DNA of 64,000 bases from positions 1,178,001 to 1,242,000 of the forward strand of contig NZ_CP119809.1 in the NCBI RefSeq assembly GCF_029338395.1, given 5' to 3'. Below are positions 54,710 to 63,193 of this stretch, in pieces (positions within the stretch are counted from its first letter, which is position 1; each line of letters opens with the position of its first letter). The notes beneath the pieces were generated by a model. The model made no database searches. It was not told where the DNA came from and worked only from the letters and a program-made list of their open reading frames with translations. This DNA comes from Halorussus caseinilyticus. Its GTDB lineage: Archaea; Halobacteriota; Halobacteria; Halobacteriales; Haladaptataceae. The translations under genes were made by a program, and so were the position numbers.

Positions 54710-55387
54710 TCACTCGAACGTCAGATAGTGGCCGTCGGGGTCGCGCACCCGAATTCCGTCGTCGGTCTCCTCGACCGCGCACACGTCCTCGCGGACCGCC
54801 TCGACCGCCGCCGTCGGGTCGTCGGCCGCGAATCCGACATCGACGTGGAGACCGCCGCGAGCGTCGGCTATCCCCAACTGCGGTTCCCAGAGTTCGAGGT
54901 CCACCGGCCCGCCGAGGCGGAGTCTCCGGCGTTCGCTCCCGCGGTCCACCACCTCGAACCCGAGCGACCGGTAGAGTGATTCGGCGCGCGCGAGGTCCTC
55001 GACTTCCAGCACGATTTCGAAGATGTCGGTGATGGAGTCGTCGCCGTCGCCGACGCTCCCGATTTCGACGCAGTTGCCGTCCGGGTCGTAGAAGTACAAC
55101 GACTTCGCGCCGCCGAAGTCGAACTCCGTGAGTTCGAACGATTCGGCGAGTCGGTCGTACCACGTCGCGTACCGGTCCGGCGGCGCGGCGAAGGCGTAGT
55201 GGGTGTGGACCCCGCCGCGGGGCACCGCGCCGGGTTCCCGAACGACGAGGTTCGTCCCGCCAGCGTCGAAGACGACTTCGCCCCCGCCCTCGCGGACCAC
55301 CGGCAGGTCGAGGTGCGTCGCGTAGAACTCGCGGGCGCGGTCTAGATACTTCGCTTCGAGTGCCAGCCATCGCAACCCCGAGAGCAT
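54710..55387 (-). CDS. VOC-family (glyoxalase/dioxygenase-like) protein
   Basis: A 225-residue protein with two vicinal-oxygen-chelate repeats. The first, LEAKYLDRAREFYATHLDLPVV, runs to SLYFYDPDGNCVEIGSVG; the second, EVEDLARAESLYRSLGFEVV, runs to RVRDPDGHYLTFE. Metal-binding His and Glu are partly kept (VHTHYAF, CVEIG, LTFE). Possible dioxygenase or isomerase; no substrate assigned. ATG 55387 gives LSGLRWLALEAKYL. Confidence 0.85.
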   Translation of the reverse strand: MLSGLRWLALEAKYLDRAREFYATHLDLPVVREGGGEVVFDAGGTNLVVREPGAVPRGGVHTHYAFAAPPDRYATWYDRLAESFELTEFDFGGAKSLYFYDPDGNCVEIGSVGDGDDSITDIFEIVLEVEDLARAESLYRSLGFEVVDRGSERRRLRLGGPVDLELWEPQLGIADARGGLHVDVGFAADDPTAAVEAVREDVCAVEETDDGIRVRDPDGHYLTFE

Positions 55388-55501
55388 GGCTTCGGGGTAC
55401 GCGCGCCCGGCGCTTAAACCCCCGCGTGGCGGCGTTCCGAGAGCCTCGCGTTCTCGCCGCTGTCGGTGGGGATTTTGTGGCTTCGGTCCGTAGCGACGGG
55501 T

Positions 55502-56179
55502 ATGCCGCTCAAAAAGAGTCAGCCAGCGACCGACTACGAGGAGATAGACCGCTGGGAGAAGGGCGTCGGGTGGATAGCACACCCCGACGAGACGATGCTA
55601 CGGGCGAGTCACGCGTTCGCCACGGACGCTGGCGTCTGGGTGGTAGACCCCGTGGATGCCGAGGGAATCGACGACCTGTTCGCCGAGTTCGGCGACGTGG
55701 CCGGGGTCGTCGTCCTCCTGAATCGTCACTACCGGGACGCCGACGAAATCGCGCGCCGTCACGACGTTCCGGTCTACGTCCCCTCGTGGTTCGACCGGGT
55801 TCCCGAGATGGACGCCGACCTCCGGCGGTTCGACACCACTCTCCCCGGAACCGACTACGAACTCCTGAAGATTACCGACTCGTTCGGGTGGGAGGAAGCG
55901 GCGCTCTACGACGCCGACGCCGGAACCCTCGTCGTCGCCGAGAGCGTCGGCAACGCGCCGTACTTCACGACGCCCGGCGAGCGAATCGGCGTCCACCCCA
56001 TGATGCGACTGACCCCGCCGTCGGAACTCCGGGACCTCAGACCGGAACGCGTCGTCGTCGGCCACGGACGCGGCGTGTTAGACGACGCCGCGCGCGCACT
56101 CGACGACGCCATCGCCGGTTCGCGCCGCGGAACTCCGAAACTCTACGCCGAGAATCTACGGATGTTGGTACAGCGGTAG
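55502..56179 (+). CDS. MBL-fold-like protein with degenerate metal site
   Basis: A 225-residue protein whose order of strands resembles metallo-beta-lactamase proteins: GVGWIAHPDETMLRASHAF, GVWVVDPVDAEGIDDL and GVVVLLNRHYRDADEIARRHDVPVYVPSW. The usual HxHxDH is replaced by NRHYRDADEIA. Later VVAESVGNAPYFTTPGERIGVHPMMRL and VVVGHGRGVL fit the fold. It is probably non-catalytic or binds an unusual metal set. It ends 124 bp before the second CHAT gene, same strand. Confidence 0.75.
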   Translation: MPLKKSQPATDYEEIDRWEKGVGWIAHPDETMLRASHAFATDAGVWVVDPVDAEGIDDLFAEFGDVAGVVVLLNRHYRDADEIARRHDVPVYVPSWFDRVPEMDADLRRFDTTLPGTDYELLKITDSFGWEEAALYDADAGTLVVAESVGNAPYFTTPGERIGVHPMMRLTPPSELRDLRPERVVVGHGRGVLDDAARALDDAIAGSRRGTPKLYAENLRMLVQR

Positions 56180-56302
56180 CGGCCCAGACGCCGAGTGAGA
56201 CGCCGGAACTGCCAATAAATTTTTAGACTTCTAACATAAATTGTAGGGCATGGGATTTTGGAGAGGGGTGAAATCGACGCGCAGAACGGGGGGAGCGTAG
56301 CC

Positions 56303-58357
56303 GTGACGCTCTCGTTCGACTCCACGTCCGACCGGCCGGGCGTCGAGATTCGAGACCACGTCGAGCGCCGCACGTACGCCCTGCACACGCCGTCGGCCGT
56401 CTCGCCGACGCCCGCGGACGCCGACGAGTTTCGGTTTCCGGTGGACGCCGCGGTGTCCGTAACGACCGATGCCGTCACGCTCCCGACGTTCGTCGCGGCC
56501 TACGTCCGGGACGCCGACGGAGAGATGCGTCTCGAAGTCCGGCCCGAGACAGACCGGCGACTTCCGGACGCGGCGTACCGCGTCGAGGCGTGTGCGCCGA
56601 TGAAACTCTACTTCGCGGTCGAAGGGCCGATTTCGGTGACCGCGAGCGACGACCGGATTCGGTTCGCGTTCGACTCCGACACCGAGGTCCGGGTCGGCGC
56701 GCGCTCGCACCACGAGCGTCCCGCCGCGACGGTCACGACGACCGAAGACTCCCGAGACGTGATGACCGCCCTCTCGACGCTCGGGTCCGCGCTGAAGACG
56801 ACCAGTCCCGAACGGAGTTTTCCGACCCTGCGGGGCCACCCGCCGCTAATCGAGGTGGGCGACGAACTTCGAGTGCCCGACGGTATCGACGCGCCCGAGA
56901 CCGGCGTCCGAATCGAACTACCGCCCGACCGGGGCCACGCCTACGTCGCCGCACCGCTGGCGTTCTATCTCGGCGCGAAACTGGTGCCCGGCGGGACGCC
57001 GCGCCTCGTCACCGACGAGGGCTTCGAGTACGACCTCGACGGCCCGCAGGGGTTCGAGACGGCGGTCGCCCGGACACTGAAACAGACGTTCCTCTTCGAC
57101 TGCGTGACCCGGACCGAGGGCTACTACCCGGTCGAGTTGCACGAGCGGGGGGCGGTCGAATCGGTGGTGAACCTGAACTTCGCCGACCTCTACGACCGGT
57201 CCCCGGCCGAACGTCTCGCCGCCTACCTCTCGGTTCCCTTCGATGTCGCCGCCGAACACGTCCCGACGTGGAAACTGACGACGCACGTCGAACCCGCGCC
57301 CGAGAACGTCGAGTCGATACCGTTCCTCGTGGACGACCTCGCGGTCGTCCGCACGCCCGACGCCCGGCGGACGGCGGCCCGGCGTCCGACTGCAGGGGTC
57401 GGCGACGGCGACGACTTCACCCGGAGTACGACCGAGACGGGCGAAGTCCGTCCGGTGGTCGAACCGGGACGGACCGATTCGGTCGAACAGGCGTGGCTTG
57501 GCGACCACGCGCCGGTGGACGCGAGCAAGGCGACCCCAGCCGCGTTTCGCAACCGCCTCGAACGGGGACCAGACGCCGGAGACATCGAAATCGAAGTCGT
57601 CTGCAACGACACCGCGATGGGCGAAGAGCGTGACCTCGCTGCCGAGGTGTACGGGTCCCGCGAGACCCTCCCGTTCGACGTGACGGTCCACCGAGATTTG
57701 ACCGCCGAGCAACTCCGGGCGCTACTGACCGAAGAGACGGCGTTTCTCCACTACATCGGCCACATCGACGGTCGGGGATTCGAGTGCGCGGACGGCCACC
57801 TCGACGCGGCGGCGGTCGAGTCGGTCGGTGCCGAGGCGTTCGTGTTGAACGCGTGTCGGTCCTACGACCAAGGCATGGCGCTGGTCGAAGCGGGGAGCGT
57901 CGGCGGCGTCGTCACGCTCAGCGACGTAATCAACAGCGGTGCCGTCAGAGTCGGCAAGACGATGGCCCGTCTGCTGAACCGCGGGTTCCCGCTACGGGCG
58001 GCGCTGTCAATCGCTCGCAATCGGAGCGTCGTCGGCAACCAGTACATCGTGGTCGGGGACGGAAACGTGGACATCGCCCAGACCGAGAGCGGTATCGCGT
58101 TGCTCGGCCGGATAGAGTCCGCGGGCGACGAGTACGAGATGACCGCGACGACGTATCTCTCCGCCGACAAGGGTCTCGGGTCGATTAGCAGGCCCATCTT
58201 CGGCGAGGGGAACGAGTTCTACCTCGCGTCCGGGGACATCGGGCCGTTCACGCTCTCGAAGCCGGAACTGGTTACGTTTCTGACGGGAGAGAACGTCCCG
58301 GTAGTCCTCAACGGCGAGTTCTCGTGGAGCGGCGACATCGACCCGGCAGAACTCTGA
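56303..58357 (+). CDS. CHAT-domain (caspase-like) protease, module B
   Basis: A 684-residue paralogue of the protein at 51513. Shared blocks include GSALKTTSPERSFPTLRGHP, RLVTDEGFEYDLDGP, DLYDRSPAERLAAYLSVP and DDFTRST. The CHAT dyad is FLHYIGHIDGRGFECADGHL (His483/His487) and AFVLNACRSYDQGMALVE (Cys518). GTG 56303 aligns with the start of the module A protein (TLSFDSTSDRPGVEIRD); the frame stays open a little upstream. No DUF7504-like gene precedes it. A small convergent peptide gene follows. Confidence 0.82.
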   Translation: MTLSFDSTSDRPGVEIRDHVERRTYALHTPSAVSPTPADADEFRFPVDAAVSVTTDAVTLPTFVAAYVRDADGEMRLEVRPETDRRLPDAAYRVEACAPMKLYFAVEGPISVTASDDRIRFAFDSDTEVRVGARSHHERPAATVTTTEDSRDVMTALSTLGSALKTTSPERSFPTLRGHPPLIEVGDELRVPDGIDAPETGVRIELPPDRGHAYVAAPLAFYLGAKLVPGGTPRLVTDEGFEYDLDGPQGFETAVARTLKQTFLFDCVTRTEGYYPVELHERGAVESVVNLNFADLYDRSPAERLAAYLSVPFDVAAEHVPTWKLTTHVEPAPENVESIPFLVDDLAVVRTPDARRTAARRPTAGVGDGDDFTRSTTETGEVRPVVEPGRTDSVEQAWLGDHAPVDASKATPAAFRNRLERGPDAGDIEIEVVCNDTAMGEERDLAAEVYGSRETLPFDVTVHRDLTAEQLRALLTEETAFLHYIGHIDGRGFECADGHLDAAAVESVGAEAFVLNACRSYDQGMALVEAGSVGGVVTLSDVINSGAVRVGKTMARLLNRGFPLRAALSIARNRSVVGNQYIVVGDGNVDIAQTESGIALLGRIESAGDEYEMTATTYLSADKGLGSISRPIFGEGNEFYLASGDIGPFTLSKPELVTFLTGENVPVVLNGEFSWSGDIDPAEL

Positions 58358-58373
58358 ACCCGTGGTCCTGAAT

Positions 58374-58508
58374 TTACGGCCCGGCAGTAGTCGAGAACAC
58401 CGCTCCCGCGGCGTTGCCAGTCTGGGAGAGTAACAACAGCATCGTGAACAGGACGCCCATCTTCCGCGGGTTCTCTGCGAGGTACGTGGTGAGGCTCGTT
58501 TCTGACAT
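58374..58508 (-). CDS. Tiny membrane peptide convergent with CHAT protease B (DUF7503-like)
   Basis: A 44-residue peptide: SETSLTTYLAENPRKMG, hydrophobic VLFTMLLLLSQTGNAAGAV, ending FSTTAGP. It ends 16 bases from the protease stop. Same layout as the peptide at 53638, including the C-terminal AGP. CTTAAATAG lies about 20-30 bases upstream of ATG 58508 on this strand, so it has its own promoter. Confidence 0.75.
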   Translation of the reverse strand: MSETSLTTYLAENPRKMGVLFTMLLLLSQTGNAAGAVFSTTAGP

Positions 58509-58720
58509 CGTACCAACTAGTAATAGCTATTTAAGTATAAGCTATTCTATATTTTAAGGACACGTCTGCGCCTGATGGAAGTCAGACGACGCCGACGGTG
58601 AAAACAGTTCGCGTCGGTTCGGACGCTCGGCAGACGGAAGCCGTCGGCAGACGGAATCGTCGGGGGGCAAGAACAGTCGGTGGGCAGTATCGTTATACAT
58701 CGACGGCCCCAAAGAGGCGT

Positions 58721-59134
58721 GTGGTCTACGTAACTCGGGGGCTGGTGAGCGTGCTACTCGACTTCGCGGCCGAGGCCGAACCGGACGAGGTGACGGTTTC
58801 GCTCGCGGTCACGCCCGCCGGAGAGTTGGAGGGCGTCGGGGACGTTCCCCCGAACGTTCCCGTGTTCACGCACTTCTACCCGCCGGAAGCCGGGAAGTCG
58901 CTGACCGCGGTGTTCGGCGTGGACCTCTCGGTCCCGGCCGGACAGACGCAGGGCCGGTTCGTCTCCCACCCGCAGGGGAATCTGGAAGTCGCCAAGACCG
59001 ACGACCTCCACGAGGCGATACTGGTCGCAGTGCCGCCGTGGGACGAGGGGTCGCTGGCGGCGTTCGACCGGTCGGGGCGCAAGCAACCGCTGGAGGTCGT
59101 AGACGCCGAACCGCCGACCGAATCGCTGGCGTGA
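58721..59134 (+). CDS. Conserved haloarchaeal protein of unknown function
   Basis: A 137-residue protein: VTRGLVSVLLDFAAEAEPDEVTVSLAVTPAGEL, PVFTHFYPPEAGKSLTAVFGVDLSVPAGQTQGRF and EAILVAVPPWDEGSLAAFDRSG. The pattern suggests an MPN/JAB-like fold without the JAMM metal motif (inference). GTG 58721 is chosen because GTTATAC lies 26 bases upstream, giving a leaderless start. It ends 7 bases from the convergent RHH gene. Confidence 0.72.
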   Translation: MVYVTRGLVSVLLDFAAEAEPDEVTVSLAVTPAGELEGVGDVPPNVPVFTHFYPPEAGKSLTAVFGVDLSVPAGQTQGRFVSHPQGNLEVAKTDDLHEAILVAVPPWDEGSLAAFDRSGRKQPLEVVDAEPPTESLA

Positions 59135-59141
59135 CCGGCCG

Positions 59142-59351
59142 CTACTCCAGATAGCCGAGTTCCCGGAGCTGACCCGTTATCTCTTCGAACTCCGACTCGG
59201 TGAGTTGACCCTCCTTCTGGTGCTGGATGACGATGCTCCGGAGCAGAAATCGCACGAGGTCGGAGGTGCTGGAGAAACTGGTTCCCTCGATGGTCTCGTC
59301 CACGCGGTCGGCGAGGTCCTTCGGTATCGAGACGGTGGTGTACTCGGTCAT
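59142..59351 (-). CDS. Ribbon-helix-helix DNA-binding protein
   Basis: A 69-residue CopG/Arc-type regulator: YTTVSIPKDLADRVDETIEGTSFSSTSDLVRFLLRSIV gives the beta strand and two helices. The C-terminal helix is EGQLTESEFEEITGQLRELGYLE. No toxin gene is next to it, so it is unlikely to be an antitoxin. It probably regulates itself or an unlinked target. Confidence 0.85.
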   Translation of the reverse strand: MTEYTTVSIPKDLADRVDETIEGTSFSSTSDLVRFLLRSIVIQHQKEGQLTESEFEEITGQLRELGYLE

Positions 59352-59449
59352 GCGACACTGTGGGACCGCGTGAGGGATAGGTGTTGTGTCCTCTGGTAGG
59401 AATTCGCGGGGTCCGGAGGCAGGGACGATGTGCGCTATCATGAACAGGA

Positions 59450-59761
59450 GTCCGGCGCGCGCGGTCGCTCGTGACCGCGCCCGTTCGCGCGAGGTTTGCG
59501 CGAACGAACGTGAGCGCAGGCTCGGCAGACGCGGTTTGTCTGCCGGTGTCGTCGGGAGCGAAGCGACGGACGGCTCGTCGGAACTCGCTTCCGACGGTGG
59601 ATGAGTAGCGCAACGAAGGAGCGACCGGAGGGAGCGACGACCGAGGCTTGCGAGACGCTTCGCGTCTCGCCGACCTGCGACCCTCGGTCGCAGGCAACGC
59701 AATCGGTTGGGGAGGCACGTGGGTCGCGGTGGCGGTGCGGGGCGGTGCTGTGCGGTCGCGG
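59450..59761 (-). repeat. Dispersed repeat A, copy 3 (inverted)
   Basis: The longest copy. The left end lies at about 59761 (CCGCACCGCCACCGCGACCC then CCTCCCCAACC on the minus strand) and the hairpin end at 59459-59480 (GCGCGGTC/GACCGCGC). It contains the 29-nt block shared with copy 1 and further hairpins, GCGAGACGC-TTC-GCGTCTCGC at about 59650-59670. The rest of 59352-59875 has no supportable gene. Confidence 0.65.
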
Positions 59762-59875
59762 TCCTCATCGGTTCAAGTCTGTCGCTCCCTACCGCCGACT
59801 AGACACTTACACACCATTTTAAGCAACCTATAGAATTCTCTAAAGCACATAAAACATGCTGAAGCAACGAAAGAG

Positions 59876-60151
59876 CTACATACCCATGTCCTCGGCGTCC
59901 TCCGGTACCGGCAGGTCGTGCGGCGAGACGCCGAGCAGTTCCGCGGCGTGGTCCAGCGCCATGTCGAACCCGTAGTAGCGTTCGAGTTCGTCGCCGTCGG
60001 CGCTCGGCCGGACTTTCAGCATGGCGTAGCCCTCGACGTTCTGGGCGACTGCGGCGGTGGAGCGGTCGGACTCGAATTCGAGGACGCGCTCGTCGTCCGT
60101 CTCGTAGTAGCGGGCGGTGATACCGTTCTCGGTGGTCTCTCGGTCGGTCAT
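59876..60151 (-). CDS. Conserved haloarchaeal protein (DUF7111-like)
   Basis: A 91-residue soluble protein: GITARYYETDDERVLEFES, AVAQNVEGYAMLKVRPSADG and LERYYGFDMALDHAAELLGV ending PVPEDAEDMGM. I recognise a haloarchaea-only family, DUF7111-type, with no known function. ATG 60151; repeat B copy 2 lies upstream in the divergent gap. Confidence 0.75.
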   Translation of the reverse strand: MTDRETTENGITARYYETDDERVLEFESDRSTAAVAQNVEGYAMLKVRPSADGDELERYYGFDMALDHAAELLGVSPHDLPVPEDAEDMGM

Positions 60152-60291
60152 GCCCGGCGATTGGTGTCGGCGACAGTCGAAGGTACCGATTCGCCTCTAG
60201 GGGTGGACGTTGCGGACAGCGACGGTCGTCGGCTCTGGAACGCTTTCGTCTTCTCTCTCTCCGTGATAGCACCGCAACCGCCGGAATCGTC

Positions 60292-60455
60292 GTGATGAAC
60301 GCCTCGAAAGCCCCCGCCCGCTCGCGGCCGCTCTGCGGGATATTCTCGCTCGCTCCGCTCGCTCAAATAGTGCCCGCAGAGACGACCATGATAAACGCGA
60401 GCGGGCGGCCCCTTTCATCCACCCAGACCGTGGTTTGGTCGGCCGAGCGCGTCCT
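60292..60455 (+). repeat. Dispersed repeat B, copy 2
   Basis: CCTCGAAAGCCCCCGCCCGCTCGCGG and the matching GCGAGCGGGCGGCCCCTTTCATCCACCCAG are split by an extra about 70 nt with its own hairpin (CTCTGCGGG...CCCGCAGAG). The right end is GTGGTTTGGTCGGCCGAGCGCG. It lies in the divergent region between DUF7111-like and DUF1059 genes. Confidence 0.65.
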
Positions 60456-60559
60456 GTCGGATGGTCGGCCGAGCGTTCGCCTCGCTCTCGCCGTCGGCCA
60501 CGACCGCAGTAGATTTATAGCGAACCGCGTGGTCCCTCTGTGGCGGGGGTTGACCACAG

Positions 60560-60724
60560 ATGCCAAAGCACATGGCCTGTCGAGAGCAGGGAATGGACTG
60601 CGACTTCGAGATAACCGACGAACACGAAGCGGAGATGGTTGATTTCATCCAGATTCACGCTCGGTCCCAGCACGACATGTCCGTCTCCGAGGACGAGGCC
60701 CGGGACATGATGGAGACGACCTGA
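60560..60724 (+). CDS. DUF1059 small protein
   Basis: A 54-residue protein: PKHMACREQGMDCDFEITDE, EMVDFIQIHARSQHDM and DEARDMMETT. The two cysteines and the C-terminal helix match DUF1059, a widespread small family of unknown function. ATG 60560 is followed by the conserved KHMACRE. Confidence 0.8.
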   Translation: MPKHMACREQGMDCDFEITDEHEAEMVDFIQIHARSQHDMSVSEDEARDMMETT

Positions 60725-60797
60725 ACGGGCCACCGAGGCGAGCAATTTTTTCGCGCCGAAGCGCAAGCGTCGTAGTCGCTCGGCCGAACGTTCGACC

Positions 60798-61073
60798 ATG
60801 ACCAAGTGGCTCCAGAGCGGCCGACGGCGCGACCTCTGCGTCCTGTTGTACGACGCCGAGACGCTCCGCGGCCAGAGTCTCAAGACCCGCCTCGAAGACC
60901 ACTACAACACCCACATCGACTCGAAGTCGTTCTACGCCGCGCTCCGGTCGCTCGAAGAGAAGGGATTCGTGGAGAAGCGCACCGACGGCATCCACGAGGC
61001 CTACGCACTGACCGACGCGGGCGAGCGCCGGGTCGAGGACCACTTCGAGTGGATGCGAGAGAAAGTGGTGTAG
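60798..61073 (+). CDS. PadR-like winged-helix regulator
   Basis: A 91-residue winged helix: KWLQSGRRRDLCVLLYDAETLRGQ, SLKTRLEDHYNTHIDSKSFYAALRSLEEKGFVEKR and GIHEAYALTDAGERRVEDHF. Fits PadR-type regulators lacking the C-terminal dimer helix. Likely binds DNA as a dimer; ligand unknown. Confidence 0.85.
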   Translation: MTKWLQSGRRRDLCVLLYDAETLRGQSLKTRLEDHYNTHIDSKSFYAALRSLEEKGFVEKRTDGIHEAYALTDAGERRVEDHFEWMREKVV

Positions 61074-61130
61074 CCGAGACGCGTCACGAGATGCACAGAT
61101 TTAACCACCCGACCCCGAGTAGCCCGATTC

Positions 61131-61529
61131 ATGGCACGCGACGGCGGGTACGACGACTTCGAGCGCCACGTCCGTGAGACCTTAGCCGACGCGACGGGGT
61201 ACACCTGCGAGAAGCAGTACGAAGTCGGCAAGTCCGGCAACCGGTGGAAAGTAGACTGCGTGCTACTGGACGACCACGACCTTCGGAAGGGCTACGTCGA
61301 AGTGAAAGAGACCTCTCGCTCCTCGAACAAGAGTACCTACATCAACCACATGCGGCGGGCCTACGCCGAGATGGGCGATTTCAGGGATTTCACCGCGCCC
61401 AAAGCCGTCGTCGTCGCCGAGAAGTGGGACTTCGGGCGGATGGACTGGGACGCGATGATGGACTCCATCGACTGTATGCTGGTGGACATCGAAGCAATCG
61501 ACCGCTTCGTCGCCGAACTCGACTCGTAG
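61131..61529 (+). CDS. PD-(D/E)XK nuclease-like protein
   Basis: A 132-residue protein. An N-terminal helix YDDFERHVRETLADATGYTCEKQYEVG leads to WKVDCVLLDDHDLRKGYVEVKET, giving Asp and Glu-x-Lys in PD-(D/E)XK spacing. Then YINHMRRAYAEMGDFRDFTAPKAVVVAEKWDFG, where the Lys/Trp and strand fit the restriction-endonuclease fold. It stands alone with no methyltransferase or helicase gene. Could be DNA repair, defence or a structural relative. Confidence 0.7.
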   Translation: MARDGGYDDFERHVRETLADATGYTCEKQYEVGKSGNRWKVDCVLLDDHDLRKGYVEVKETSRSSNKSTYINHMRRAYAEMGDFRDFTAPKAVVVAEKWDFGRMDWDAMMDSIDCMLVDIEAIDRFVAELDS

Positions 61530-61550
61530 CGCAACGGAGCTGCTCGACTC

Positions 61551-62693
61551 TCAGTCCAGCAACTCGTTCGCAATCGTGTTCCGCAGGACCTCGCTGGTCC
61601 CCTCGTAGATTTCGTTCAGTTTCGAGTCCCGGTAGTACCGCTCGGCGGGGAAGTCCTTCGTGTAGCCGTAGCCGCCGTGAATCTGGATGCCCTCGTTGGC
61701 GACTTCGCGGGAGATTTCGGAGGCGTAGAGTTTCGCTTGCGCGGCCTGCTTGATGTAGTCCTCGCCCCGCATCTTCCGGTCTGCCGCGCGGTGCATCAGC
61801 ATCTTGGCGGCCTGAACCTTCGTGTCCATGTCGGCGAGTTTGTGCTGGATGGTCTGGAACTCCGAGATGGGTTGGTCGAACTGCTCGCGGTCTTGGGAGT
61901 ATTCGAGGGCGTCGTCCAGCGCCGCGCGCGCGATGCCGAGCGAGCGCGCCGCGATGGTGATTCGCCCGCCGTTGAGTGTCTTCAAGGCGTGGACGAACCC
62001 GCGGCCCTCCTCGCCGAGGCGTCGGTCCTCGGGGATGCGCATGTCGTCGAACCGGAGTTCTGCGGTCGGACAGCCCTTGTCGCCGAGTTTGTCCTCGGTG
62101 CCCTCGACGTGGAAGCCGTCGTCCTCCTCCGGCCGGACGACGAACGACGAGATGCCTTTGTTGCCCGCCTCGGGGTCGGTCTTGGCGAACAGCGTCACCG
62201 TGTCGGCCACCGAACCGTTGGAAATCCAGAGTTTGCCGCCGTTGACGACGTACTCGTCGCCGTCCTTCTCGGCGGTGGTGTCCATCGCGGGCACGTCCGA
62301 CCCCGCGCCCGCCTCCGAGAGGGCAAATGCGCCGATGTCTTCGCCCTGATTCAGTGGCGTCAGGTACTCCTGTTTCTGGTTCTCGTCGCCGAACTCGTAG
62401 AGCATGTTGCCCGCCAGACTGGTGTGGGCCGCGACGACGGTGCCGAGTCCGCCCGACCCGCGGGAAATCTCCTCGAGTCCGATGGCGTAGGAGTGGTAGT
62501 CGAGCCCGGCCCCGCCGTACTCCTCGGGGAACGGCATCCCCATCAGACCCAACTCGGCCATCTCATCCACGAGGTCTTGGGGGAACTCGTCGGTCTCGTC
62601 TATCTCGTCGGCGCGCGGCTTGATTTCCTCGTCTGCGAACTCCGCTACCATATCCCGTATCTGCTTCTGCTCGGCGGAGAGACTGAAGTCCAT
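61551..62693 (-). CDS. Acyl-CoA dehydrogenase
   Basis: A 380-residue FAD enzyme that makes the alpha-beta double bond of acyl-CoA. FALSEAGAGSDVPAMDTTA and LWISNGSVADTVTLFAKTD bind FAD, and the C-terminal QIHGGYGYTKDFPAERYYRDSKLNEIYEGTSEVLRN includes the catalytic Glu in YEGTSE. Short- to medium-chain or branched type, chain length not determinable. ATG 62693 gives DFSLSAEQKQIRDM. Confidence 0.96.
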   Translation of the reverse strand: MDFSLSAEQKQIRDMVAEFADEEIKPRADEIDETDEFPQDLVDEMAELGLMGMPFPEEYGGAGLDYHSYAIGLEEISRGSGGLGTVVAAHTSLAGNMLYEFGDENQKQEYLTPLNQGEDIGAFALSEAGAGSDVPAMDTTAEKDGDEYVVNGGKLWISNGSVADTVTLFAKTDPEAGNKGISSFVVRPEEDDGFHVEGTEDKLGDKGCPTAELRFDDMRIPEDRRLGEEGRGFVHALKTLNGGRITIAARSLGIARAALDDALEYSQDREQFDQPISEFQTIQHKLADMDTKVQAAKMLMHRAADRKMRGEDYIKQAAQAKLYASEISREVANEGIQIHGGYGYTKDFPAERYYRDSKLNEIYEGTSEVLRNTIANELLD

Positions 62694-62812
62694 GCGCAAA
62701 AATTGGGTAGGAGTCACCCTTTAGTTTTCCCTTCCGGGCGCGGGCGGTGTTCGAGAGAGACGGGTCAGTTGCCACGAATCGCCAAAGCGACCGCAGAAAT
62801 CGCGGCGAAGAA

Positions 62813-62898
62813 GTCCTCGAAAGCCCCCGCCCGCTCGCGGGTCACGCGAGCGGGCGGCCCCTTTATCCACCCAGTCGGTTGGTCGGCCGAGCGCGTCC
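62813..62898 (+). repeat. Dispersed repeat B, copy 3
   Basis: The shortest and best copy: CCTCGAAAGCCCCCGCCC, stem CCGCCCGCTCGCG/CGCGAGCGGGCGG (13 bp), CCCTTTATCCACCCAG and GGTTGGTCGGCCGAGCGCG. It lies in the divergent gap before a small membrane gene. Confidence 0.7.
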
Positions 62899-62925
62899 CG
62901 AATCGGGTCGGTCGCGACCTCCGCG

Positions 62926-63193
62926 GTGGACGAACTCCCGCTGGGCGCGACGACTATCGTCGGTCTCACCGCGTCCGGTTTCCTGTGGGTCGCCGTCGTC
63001 GGGAGCGCGCTGAGTCTGGTCCTCCCGGCGGGGATGCTTCTGGGCGGTCTGGCGGGCGCGCGAGTCGGCAAGTCGGACGGTGATGCTCGCCAGCGCCCTC
63101 GGGTCGGTGCTGGCGGCGGCCTACCGGCTCGGCGTCCCGTCGCTCCGGCGGTTCGGCCCGCCGACCGGCGTCTCTTCGGGTCAGTTCGGGTAG
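62926..63193 (+). pseudogene. Small membrane protein with frameshift
   Basis: GTG 62926 starts DELPLGATTIVGLTASGFLWVAVVGSALSLVLPAGMLLGG and GARVGKSDG. Near 63082 the frame shifts to VMLASALGSVLAAAYRLGVPSLRRFG, ending at 63193. The span of 268 nt is 3n+1. With one base fewer it would encode about 88 residues with two membrane helices. Confidence 0.5.

Noticed and set aside
59142-60151. Toxin-antitoxin pair of the RHH protein with the DUF7111-like gene
   Set aside because: The genes are over 500 bp apart with a repeat between them, and the second is a widely conserved single gene.
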